From Phycisphaerae bacterium (GTDB lineage Bacteria > Planctomycetota > Phycisphaerae > Phycisphaerales > SM1A02): a stretch of 7,640 nucleotides of DNA. This document shows positions 1 to 7,420 of this stretch, piece after piece (positions within the stretch are counted from its first letter, which is position 1; each line of letters starts with the position of its first letter). Where the stretch lies: assembly GCA_030432455.1 (NCBI GenBank), contig JAUIHC010000131.1, positions 1 through 7,640 on the forward strand. The letters run 5' to 3'. A program made the position numbers and the translations under genes. The notes under the pieces were generated by a model. The model was not told the DNA's origin and ran no database searches. It saw only the letters and a list, made by a program, of their open reading frames with translations.

Positions 1-1430
1 AGACGACCCGACTGGTCCGGGTGGACCTGCGTCGGAGCGGCGAGACGCCGGACGCGGTCACCACCGTCCGGATCGCGGGCGATGCGGTGATCGCCGAGGA
101 GAGCCGCACGATCGACTGGACGCCGGGAGTGCGGGAGGCGTCGATCGAACTGCAGGTCGCGGTCGATGACGACGGCGGCGAACTCGTCGCCTCGGTCGAG
201 ACCGACGGCGGTCTGGACGATCTTCCGCTGGACGACCTCCGACGGACGATGGTCGCCGGCCGGCGGCCGACCCGGGTCGTCGTGCTCGATCGCGTCGAGT
301 TCGGCGGGACCGAGCGGCTCGACCGCTGGCGGGGCGCCGACTGGTTCGCGCGGGCCCTGCGACCGACCGACGATGGTCCGCTCGCCGACGCGATCGAGGT
401 CGATCGCGTCGATCCCGCGAGCGTGGACGAGCGCGATCTGCTCGACGCCGGGCTCGTGGTGGTCGGTCGTCCCGATCTGATCCCCGACGACTTCACGATC
501 GTCCTGTCCGAGTGGACGAGGCGGGGGGGCGTCGCGGTGGTGTTGCCGCCCGGAGCCGAGACGGTGCGTCCGTGGGCGGCACCGCTGTTCGACGCGATGT
601 CTCTCGACTGGGACGCGGCGCTCGAGTCGGTCGACCTCGAACCATCGCGACGACTCGCCACCGACCAGCCGAGGTCCCCGATCACCGCGCTGCTCGAGGC
701 GGAGCTTCCGGAACTGGCGCCGGGGGTCTCGATCACGCGACGACTTCCCGTGGACGCGATCGACGCGGCGGCCAGGGTGCTGGTGGACGATCAGGGCGAT
801 CCGGTCCTGCTGCAGGCCGCGGTCGGCGAGGGCCGACTGGTGCTCTTCACGGTGGCGCCGGAACTGGCGTGGACCGATCTTCCGGTGCGTCCGCTCATGG
901 TTCCGCTCGTGCAGGAGATCGTCCGTCAAGGGTCTGCGCTCGCAGGTCGAGGCCGGGACGGCGAGGTCGGGGGCGCTCCGCCCGTGGTCGCGAGCGCGAC
1001 CGCGGCGACGGTCGTGCTTCCCGACGGCGCTCGCGTGGACTGGCCGTGGACGGCGGAACCGACGATCGATCGCAGCGGGGTGGTCGAGGTGCTGGATCTC
1101 GGTGAGCGGGTCGTCGAACGGCGGGCGGTGAATCCCGCGGTCGAGTCGGCCCTGCTCGGGACGACCTCGCCGGAGGCGGTCCGGGCGTGGCTCGCGCCGA
1201 CCGGTGCGGTCGAGTTCACCGATGCGATCGAGGAGACCGAGGCGGCCGACACCGGCGGGAACCTCGCCGCGGTGCTCGCGGCGATCGTGCTCGTGCTTGC
1301 GATCGTGGAGACCGCCCTCGCCCGCTGGTTCGCCCGCGGTGGTGTGGTCGCTCGACGCTCGGCGGGACTCACCGGGGCCAACGCCGACGCCGAGGCGGCC
1401 AGCCGGGCCCGGCGGGAGGTCGCCGCATGA
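1..1430 (+). CDS. BatA-like membrane protein with amidotransferase-like fold, C-terminal part (5' end outside window)
   Basis: The reading frame is open through the left edge (first full codon at base 3), so the GTG at 21 is probably internal. It lacks a ribosome binding site, and the protein already begins inside a beta-rich domain. Numbering from that GTG: residues 1-80 look like the end of an Ig-like domain, closing with DDLPLDDLRR (66-75). Residues 83-305 look like a flavodoxin/class I amidotransferase-type fold, with strands RVVVLD (85-90), LVVVGRPD (145-152), VAVVLPPG (171-178) and RLVLFTVAPELAW (272-284). A single membrane helix lies at about 414-436, followed by an Arg-rich tail, so the large domain should be extracytoplasmic. 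There is no cysteine in the visible 469 residues, so no thiol amidotransferase activity is expected. In planctomycetes such proteins usually begin with a BatA-type membrane domain, sometimes followed by vWA; that part is not visible here. It overlaps the next gene by 4 bases. Function unknown; an envelope-complex role is inferred from the neighbours. Confidence 0.8.
   Translation, partial: TTRLVRVDLRRSGETPDAVTTVRIAGDAVIAEESRTIDWTPGVREASIELQVAVDDDGGELVASVETDGGLDDLPLDDLRRTMVAGRRPTRVVVLDRVEFGGTERLDRWRGADWFARALRPTDDGPLADAIEVDRVDPASVDERDLLDAGLVVVGRPDLIPDDFTIVLSEWTRRGGVAVVLPPGAETVRPWAAPLFDAMSLDWDAALESVDLEPSRRLATDQPRSPITALLEAELPELAPGVSITRRLPVDAIDAAARVLVDDQGDPVLLQAAVGEGRLVLFTVAPELAWTDLPVRPLMVPLVQEIVRQGSALAGRGRDGEVGGAPPVVASATAATVVLPDGARVDWPWTAEPTIDRSGVVEVLDLGERVVERRAVNPAVESALLGTTSPEAVRAWLAPTGAVEFTDAIEETEAADTGGNLAAVLAAIVLVLAIVETALARWFARGGVVARRSAGLTGANADAEAASRARREVAA
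1414..1420 (+). promoter_or_regulatory. Shine-Dalgarno site for the vWA gene
   Basis: GGGAGGT lies 6 bases before the ATG at 1427, inside the last codons of the upstream gene. It fixes the start at 1427, although the frame is open for another 80 codons upstream. The start and the upstream stop share ATGA (1427-1430), which points to translational coupling. Confidence 0.8.
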
Positions 1431-3802
1431 GTGGTGCATGGCGATGGCTGCTGGGCCTGAAGGATCTCCCGGTCGATGCCGAGGGGCTGCGGCCGGCGTG
1501 GGAGCGACCGCTGCCGGTGTGGGGCTGGCTGCTGGTGATCGCGGCGGCGATCGGAGTCGCCGCGTGGTCGTATCGGGGGCTCGATGCCCCGCCTCGACGA
1601 CGGGCGATCCTGAGCGGACTCCGCACGGCCCTGCTGCTGGTGCTCGCGATCTGCGTGTGCGGCCCGATGCTCGAACTGCCGCGGGAGGACATCGAACCCG
1701 ACTCGGTGGTGGTGCTGCTGGACCGCAGTCGAAGCATGGGTGTGCGTGACGGCGAGGCCGGCCCGGACGGTCGCGAGACCCGCGAGGCGGTCCTCCAACG
1801 CGTGCTCGCCGAGGCGGGCGCGGCGTGGCGGGATCCGGGGTCCTCACGTCGGGTGTCCTGGATCGGCTTCGGCACCGGCACCGTCGATCTCGCGCAGATC
1901 TCGGCGTCGAGCGCCGACGATTCGGATCTCGATCCGGCCACCACCCCGCCGATCGACACGGGCGACCCCGACGGCTGGAGCACGCGACTCGCCCCCGCGC
2001 TGGAAGAGGCGCTGCGACGGACCACCGGTCGTCCCCTCGCCGGGGTGGTCGTCATCTCCGATGGTCGCACCGAGGCGCCGCCCGATCGGGAACTGGTGCG
2101 CCGGATCGCCGGCGCCGCCGCCGCGGTGCATGTGGTGCCGCTCGGGGCGGCCGAGCCGCTGGGCGACGCGTCGGTCGCGCGGGTCGAGGCGCCGCGTCGG
2201 GCGTTCGTGCGGGATGCGGTGCCGGTGGTCGTGCGACTCGACAACCGCGGGCGCCGCGGTGATGTGGTCGTCGAACTCGTGGACGAGACATCGGGCCGCG
2301 TGCTCGACTCCTCGATGGTCGTGATGGATCCCGACGGCGACGATCTGCTGGAGACGGTCCTGACCGCCCGACCGGGTGACGGCGTGGTGGAGGGTTCGCG
2401 ACGGTGGTCGGTGCGGATCGCGGGCGACGCGGACCTGGTTCCCGAGAACGACACCACCTCGTTCCCGATCGAACTCGTCGATCGTCCGCTGCGGGTGCTC
2501 TACATCGAGGGCGGTCCCCGCTGGGAGTACCGCTACCTCAAGAACCTGCTCGTGCGCGAACCATCGATCGAGAGCTCGGTCATGCTGCTCTCCGCCGACC
2601 GCGACTTCGCGCAGGAGGGCAACACGCCGCTGGCGCGTCTTCCCCGCGATGCCGACGAGTTTGCGCAGTTCGATCTGGTGATCCTCGGCGACGTGCCCGC
2701 GGGCTTCCTCACCGAGGCGAGGCAGGAGGCGATCCGCGAGCTGGTCGAACGCCGCGGCGGCGGACTGGTGCTGCTCGGCGGACCGAGATCGATGCCGTCC
2801 ACATGGTCGGAATCACCCCTCGCCGCGCTGATGCCCTTCAGCGGAGGCTTCGATCTGGAACGCCGCGGCGAGGCGGTCATGATGCGACCGACCGAGGAGG
2901 CCGCTCGACTGGGCGTGCTTCGACTCGACGATGAGGCGGAGTCCGGCTGGCCGGTCGATCTCGCCGATCCGGACTACGGGTGGTCCCGACTCCAGTGGGT
3001 GCAGCGCATCGATCCCGAGCGGTTGAAGCCGACCGCGGAGGTCCTCGCCGAGGCGGTGTCCGCCGACGATCCGTCCGGCGAGGTCGGTGCGACGCCGATC
3101 GTGATCGGCATGCGGTACGGCGCGGGTCAGGTGCTCTATGTCGCGACCGACGAGATCTGGCGGTGGCGCTACGGCCGTGGCGAGACGTTCCACGAACGAT
3201 TCTGGATCCAGCTGCTCCGGCTGCTGGGTCGCGAGGCGGTCGAGGCCGACGTGCCGGTGCGGCTCGCCGCGACGCCCGAGCGGGCCGTGATCGGTCGTCC
3301 GGTGCTGGTGACCGTCGATCTGCTCGACGGGTCGCTGGGCGTCGATCCGCCGGAGACGGTGCTGGTCGAGGCACGGGACGCCGACGGCGAGATCGCGGTG
3401 ACCGCGGAACTCGCCCGGGCCGCGGAGTCCTCGTGGACCGGAACCTTCGTGCCTGAACGGGTCGGACCGCTCGATCTGACGGTCGCCGAACCCGGACTCG
3501 CGGCGCTCGCCGGGGCCGCGACGGTCCGCATCGAGGTGGGTCGTCCCGACGACGAACTCCGACTCGCCGACGCCGATCACGCCCTGCTCGTCGCCCTCGC
3601 CGAGGACACCGGCGGCGTCGTCCACGCGATCGACGGCGAGGTGCCGGTGCTCGATCGCGTCCACGAGGCGATTCCAAACCGCGCCATCGTCACCGAGTCG
3701 CCGATCCGCGAGCGGATCTGGGCGTCTCCGTTGTTCTTCATGCTGATCCTCCTGCTCGCGGCGACCGAATGGTCGGTCCGTCGTCTGTCCCGGCTCGACT
3801 GA
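1427..3802 (+). CDS. vWA and amidotransferase-like domain membrane protein
   Basis: A 791-residue protein. The start is chosen by GGGAGGT six bases upstream and the ATGA overlap. Membrane helices lie at about 32-48 and 64-83, with an Arg-rich loop between them (cytoplasmic by the positive-inside rule), and a third at about 763-783 followed by RR; the middle of the protein should therefore face outside. The vWA domain (about 92-240) has a full MIDAS set: DRSRS (D99, S101, S103), T186 in GWSTRL and D212 in ISDG, so metal-dependent ligand binding is plausible. An Ig-like stretch (about 255-350) follows. Next is an amidotransferase-like fold (about 353-602) with LRVLYIEGG, DLVILGD, GGGLVLLGGP and GAGQVLYVATDE, resembling the putative glutamine amidotransferase family PF07090. 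The only cysteines (C76, C78) are in the second membrane helix, so this fold lacks a catalytic thiol and is probably structural or binding. Another beta domain spans about 606-705. It resembles BatA/BatB-like proteins of MoxR-associated operons. The substrate or partner is unknown. Confidence 0.88.
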   Translation: MSGAWRWLLGLKDLPVDAEGLRPAWERPLPVWGWLLVIAAAIGVAAWSYRGLDAPPRRRAILSGLRTALLLVLAICVCGPMLELPREDIEPDSVVVLLDRSRSMGVRDGEAGPDGRETREAVLQRVLAEAGAAWRDPGSSRRVSWIGFGTGTVDLAQISASSADDSDLDPATTPPIDTGDPDGWSTRLAPALEEALRRTTGRPLAGVVVISDGRTEAPPDRELVRRIAGAAAAVHVVPLGAAEPLGDASVARVEAPRRAFVRDAVPVVVRLDNRGRRGDVVVELVDETSGRVLDSSMVVMDPDGDDLLETVLTARPGDGVVEGSRRWSVRIAGDADLVPENDTTSFPIELVDRPLRVLYIEGGPRWEYRYLKNLLVREPSIESSVMLLSADRDFAQEGNTPLARLPRDADEFAQFDLVILGDVPAGFLTEARQEAIRELVERRGGGLVLLGGPRSMPSTWSESPLAALMPFSGGFDLERRGEAVMMRPTEEAARLGVLRLDDEAESGWPVDLADPDYGWSRLQWVQRIDPERLKPTAEVLAEAVSADDPSGEVGATPIVIGMRYGAGQVLYVATDEIWRWRYGRGETFHERFWIQLLRLLGREAVEADVPVRLAATPERAVIGRPVLVTVDLLDGSLGVDPPETVLVEARDADGEIAVTAELARAAESSWTGTFVPERVGPLDLTVAEPGLAALAGAATVRIEVGRPDDELRLADADHALLVALAEDTGGVVHAIDGEVPVLDRVHEAIPNRAIVTESPIRERIWASPLFFMLILLLAATEWSVRRLSRLD

Positions 3803-3828
3803 GCCGTTCTCCCGCCTCCGAACCCTTC

Positions 3829-3833
3829 GAGGA
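3829..3833 (+). promoter_or_regulatory. Shine-Dalgarno site for the coiled-coil gene, in the 36-base gap
   Basis: GAGGA lies 5 bases before the ATG at 3839. The gap 3803-3838 between the two genes shows no hairpin plus T-run and no obvious promoter, so transcription most likely continues from the vWA gene. Confidence 0.7.
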
Positions 3834-3838
3834 ATCCG

Positions 3839-6800
3839 ATGCCCCCAGCCGACGAGCTCGTCGTCAGACTCCGCCGCGTGCGGGGGGTGCTGCGCCGAAC
3901 GGTGCTCGAGGCGGGGGTGTCCTCGGTCATCGCGACGGTCGTGCCGGCGGTCATGGTCGCGGCGCTGCTCGACGTCGCCCTGCGACTGCCCGCCGGGGTG
4001 CGGGCGGTGATGCTGGTGCTCGGCATCGCGTGGCTCGTGGTCGTCGGGCGCCGCCGGATCTGGTCGGCGTGGCGGTTTCGGCCGACCCTCGTGGATGTGG
4101 CGCTGCGGATCGAGGCGGCGACGCCGCCGCTGGCGGGCCGACTCGCCAGCGGCATCGACTTCGTGCAGTCCGGCGCCGCCGAGCGAAGTCCGCTCGCGGC
4201 GCGGGCGGTACGCGAGGTCGCGACCCGCTTGGAGGCGGTGCGGTTCGACACGATCGCCCGCACCGGTCCGGCCCACGGTCTGACGATCGCGGCCCTGATC
4301 GTGGTCGCTCTGGCGACCACCGTCGCGGTGTGGCGACCCGACGACGCCTCGATCGCGGCTCGTCGTCTGTTCCTGCCCTTCGGCGACGCCCGCTGGCCGG
4401 CACGGACCGAAGTGGTCTCCGATCTCGATCCCGAACTCGTGCATCCGCGGGGTGAGCCGCTCGCGCTCGCGGCGTCGCTCCTCAAGGGTGATCCCGACCG
4501 CACGCGGGTCGCGGTGCGGATGCGACGGATCCGCGACGGGGTCGCCGACGACTGGCGGACGCTGGTGCTCGCCCCGCAGTCCGACGGTCGGTTCGAGCGG
4601 ATCGTCGAGACCGACGCCGACGCGATCGAGTTCGTCTTCGAGACCGACGACTGGGAGACCACCGAGGGCCGCGTGCGACTCGTGCCCGCGCCCGCGATCG
4701 CGAGCGCCCGGATCGTCGTGACCCCGCCGCCGCACGCCTCCCGGGTCGCGCCGCTGGAGAGCGAGCTCGGTCCCGGGACCGATCGACGCTCGCGGGTCGG
4801 TCGGGCCGTCCTCGAAGGGTCCACCGCCACCCTCGAACTCGATCTCGAGCGACCGATTCCGGTTGATCGGCTCGACGACGGCAGGATCGATCCGGCGTTC
4901 GCCGCCTCGGTGCTCGTCCCGCCCCGCGGATCGAACGCGACGCCGGTGCTCTCGGTCGATGCCGCGTCGCCGACCCGCTGGTCGGTCGCGTGGACGCTCG
5001 ACCAGGGCGGGGATCTCGGGGTGGAGTTGCGCGACGAGCACGGGCTCCGGAATCTCGATCCGATCCGGTACCGGGTGGACACGGTGCCCGATCGGGCGCC
5101 GTCGGTCACGATCGTCGATCCGGCGGTGGATCGTGCGGTCACCGCCCTCGCGATCGTGCCGATCGAGGCGGAGGCGCAGGACGATGTCGGTCTCGCGGCG
5201 GTCCGGGTCGATGCCGCGGTGCGGCGGGAGGGCGTGGTCTCCAGCACCACGACGATCGACGAGCGGACGATCGACGGCGAGGAGACGGTCACGACCCGGC
5301 GGGCGACGCTCGATCTCGCGTCGCTCGGCGTGGAGGTCGGGGACGATGTGGAACTCGTGGCGATCGCCGCCGATCAGCGGCCCGACGCCGATCCGGTGCG
5401 AAGCTCGCCGCGTCGACTCCGCATCGTCGCCGAGTCCACGCTGGTCGAGCAGCTGCAGGGCGGACTCGCGGCGGTGCGTCGCGATGCGCTGCGGATGGAC
5501 GACGATCAGGCCCGGGTGGAGGCTGCGGTCCGCGACGCCGGGGCCGATCGCGCACGGGTTCGCGATCAGGATCGACTCGGTGATCGCATCGAGGGTGCTC
5601 GGGAGACGGTCGAGGCGATCCGCGAGCGGCAGCAGGAGAACCGGATCCAGGACGACATCCTCGACGAGGTCCTCGATCAGGCCGAGAGTCTGCTCGACGC
5701 GGCCGCCCGGGCGTCCGAGCGGGCCGTGGCGAGTCTCGATCGCGCGGCCGAGGCCCGTGACCGGCAGGCCGCCGCCGAAGGCAACGGCGACGACCCGGCG
5801 GCCGCGGATGCCGACGCCGAGGCGACCGCCGCCGAGCGCGAGGCCGCGGAGGCGCAGCGCGAGGTCCGCGACGAACTCGCCGATCTCGCCGCGACCCTCG
5901 ACCGGGGCGAGGACGCGTGGGTGGTCTCGCGTCGCATCGAGCAGCTCGCCGAGGATCTGGCGGCGGTTCAGGAGCGGACCGGCGACCTCGCCGAGCGGAC
6001 GATGGGTCGGGACCGCAACGATCTGACGGCCGACGAGCGGCGCGAGCTCGACGAGGTCGCCCGCGAGCAGGCCGAACTCGCGGACCGCGCCGAGGATCTC
6101 GTGGACGAGCTCGATCGCCGGGCCGATGCGATGGAACAGGCCGATCCGATCGAGAGCGATGGACTTCGCGAGGCGGCGCGGGAGGCGCGCCGCGAAGGAC
6201 TCGAGGAACGGATGCGGGAGGCCGAACAGGGCGCCCGCGAGAATCGTCTGCAGCAGGCGGGGGCGGCGCAGCAGCAGGCCGCCGAGGCGCTCGAGCGGAT
6301 GCAGGAGACCATCGAGGAGGCCCGCAAGGCCCGCGTCGAGGAACTCAAGCGACGGATGGACAGTCTCGTCGAGAGTCTGCAGGCGCTGGTCGCCGCGAGC
6401 GAGGACGAGGTGATCGCGCTCGCCCGGGTCGCGGGTCCGGACGATGTCGCGGGAGTCGCGACCCGGGCGGAGGCGATGATCCGTCTCCAGCGGAACACGC
6501 TCGCGGTCGCCGCGGAAGCCTCGGTCGCCGACGAGCGGATCGGACGGATCGTGACCCGCGGTTCCGAGCATCAGGCCGCGGCGATCGGCGATCTTCGTCA
6601 GTCGCCGCCCGACCTCGACGCCGCCCGCGATGCAGAGGAACGCGGACTCGCGTCACTCCGCGAGGCGCTCGAACTCGCGGAGGAGGCGGCCGAGCAGCTC
6701 GCCCAGCAGCAGGCCGATGCCGAGCGGGAGCAGCTGCTTGCCGCGTATCGCGCGATCCTCGAGACGCAGACTGGCATCCGCGTCGAGACCGAACGCATCG

Positions 6801-7420
6801 CCCCCGCCGAGGGTGAACGCCTCGATCGCCGCGGTCTGGTGGCCGCAAGACGGCTCGCGACCGACGAGGAGCAGGTCGGCGAGTCGCTCGGCGGCGTGCA
6901 GACCGAGTTCACCGCGGTCGAGGATTCGCTGGTCTTCTCGATGACGCACCGGAATCTCGATCGGTGGATCGCGGAGGTCGCAGCGCGGTTGCGGGACGGC
7001 CGACCCGACGCGGTGGCGATCGCCCGTCAGGACATGATCATTCAGGCGATCGGCGGTCTGGTCGAGGCGCTGGACCGCGAGCGGCAGGCGCCCGACGATC
7101 CGTTCGGACAGCAGGAGCAGGGCGGTGGTGCGGGCGGCGAACAGGGTGGCGAGCAGGGCGACCAGCCCCAGCCGCTCATTCCGCCGATCGCCGAGCTCAA
7201 GATGCTCCGATCGATCCAGATCCAGATCCTGGAGGCCACCCGCCGACTCGATCGCTCGGGTCTGGAGGGCGCCGATCGCGAGGCGGAACTGGCCGAACTC
7301 TCCCGGATGCAGTCCGATCTGCACGGCGTGGGGTCGGCGTTGCTGAATACGCTCGAACCGCAGCCGGTCGAGCCGACCACCGGCGGCAAGGGTCCGAACC
7401 GACAGGAGGCAGCCGAATGA
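3839..7420 (+). CDS. DUF4175-like membrane protein with long coiled-coil region
   Basis: A 1193-residue protein starting at an ATG with GAGGA upstream. Membrane helices lie at about 27-45, 53-70 and 146-165, giving a cytoplasmic loop at 71-145 and a roughly 1000-residue extracytoplasmic part. Residues 190-530 are beta-rich. The segment YRVDTVPDRAPSVTIVDP (411-428) followed by DDVGLAAVRV (448-457) matches the DRPP / DD-[YG]-G-L pattern known from DUF4175/TIGR02302 and planctomycete relatives. Residues 535-850 and 930-985 are rich in A, E, R, D and Q and look helical or coiled-coil, with breaks near 647-660 and 723-731. A Gly/Gln-rich linker (1088-1110) precedes AELKMLRSIQIQI (1118-1130), a motif I recall as recurrent in planctomycete members, and a final helical segment. 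There is no cysteine and there are only five lysines. It overlaps the next gene by ATGA. It is likely an envelope scaffold or stalk working with the vWA protein; that role is inferred. The family name is from memory and moderately sure; the membrane topology and coiled coil are clear. Confidence 0.85.
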   Translation: MPPADELVVRLRRVRGVLRRTVLEAGVSSVIATVVPAVMVAALLDVALRLPAGVRAVMLVLGIAWLVVVGRRRIWSAWRFRPTLVDVALRIEAATPPLAGRLASGIDFVQSGAAERSPLAARAVREVATRLEAVRFDTIARTGPAHGLTIAALIVVALATTVAVWRPDDASIAARRLFLPFGDARWPARTEVVSDLDPELVHPRGEPLALAASLLKGDPDRTRVAVRMRRIRDGVADDWRTLVLAPQSDGRFERIVETDADAIEFVFETDDWETTEGRVRLVPAPAIASARIVVTPPPHASRVAPLESELGPGTDRRSRVGRAVLEGSTATLELDLERPIPVDRLDDGRIDPAFAASVLVPPRGSNATPVLSVDAASPTRWSVAWTLDQGGDLGVELRDEHGLRNLDPIRYRVDTVPDRAPSVTIVDPAVDRAVTALAIVPIEAEAQDDVGLAAVRVDAAVRREGVVSSTTTIDERTIDGEETVTTRRATLDLASLGVEVGDDVELVAIAADQRPDADPVRSSPRRLRIVAESTLVEQLQGGLAAVRRDALRMDDDQARVEAAVRDAGADRARVRDQDRLGDRIEGARETVEAIRERQQENRIQDDILDEVLDQAESLLDAAARASERAVASLDRAAEARDRQAAAEGNGDDPAAADADAEATAAEREAAEAQREVRDELADLAATLDRGEDAWVVSRRIEQLAEDLAAVQERTGDLAERTMGRDRNDLTADERRELDEVAREQAELADRAEDLVDELDRRADAMEQADPIESDGLREAAREARREGLEERMREAEQGARENRLQQAGAAQQQAAEALERMQETIEEARKARVEELKRRMDSLVESLQALVAASEDEVIALARVAGPDDVAGVATRAEAMIRLQRNTLAVAAEASVADERIGRIVTRGSEHQAAAIGDLRQSPPDLDAARDAEERGLASLREALELAEEAAEQLAQQQADAEREQLLAAYRAILETQTGIRVETERIAPAEGERLDRRGLVAARRLATDEEQVGESLGGVQTEFTAVEDSLVFSMTHRNLDRWIAEVAARLRDGRPDAVAIARQDMIIQAIGGLVEALDRERQAPDDPFGQQEQGGGAGGEQGGEQGDQPQPLIPPIAELKMLRSIQIQILEATRRLDRSGLEGADREAELAELSRMQSDLHGVGSALLNTLEPQPVEPTTGGKGPNRQEAAE
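7404..7409 (+). promoter_or_regulatory. Consensus Shine-Dalgarno site for the secreted-protein gene
   Basis: AGGAGG, a perfect consensus, lies 7 bases before the ATG at 7417 within the closing codons of the coiled-coil gene. Stop and start share ATGA (7417-7420), again suggesting translational coupling. Confidence 0.85.

Noticed and set aside
1187..1426. 80-codon upstream extension of the vWA protein
   Set aside because: It would overlap the preceding gene by more than 240 bases and translates to Arg/Gly-rich low complexity. The ATG at 1427 has a strong Shine-Dalgarno site and the usual ATGA overlap.
3803..3838. Possible terminator or promoter in the only intergenic gap
   Set aside because: The 36 bases show no stable hairpin followed by T residues and no recognisable promoter hexamers; only a Shine-Dalgarno site is evident.
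3577..5292. A 571-codon minus-strand open frame rich in Ser, Arg and Thr
   Set aside because: Low-complexity shadow composition, overlap with two well-supported plus-strand genes, and no convincing ribosome binding context.
2813..6571. A 1252-codon open frame on the minus strand opposite the vWA and coiled-coil genes
   Set aside because: Its product is an H/R/D/P/G-rich mix without recognisable domains or membrane segments, and it lies codon-for-codon against genes with clear domains. In DNA of about 70% GC, stop codons are rare in the antisense frames, so such shadows are expected.
5917..6816. A 299-codon plus-strand open frame within the coiled-coil gene
   Set aside because: Its product is almost entirely G/R/A, the typical alternative-frame reading of GC-rich coiled-coil coding sequence.
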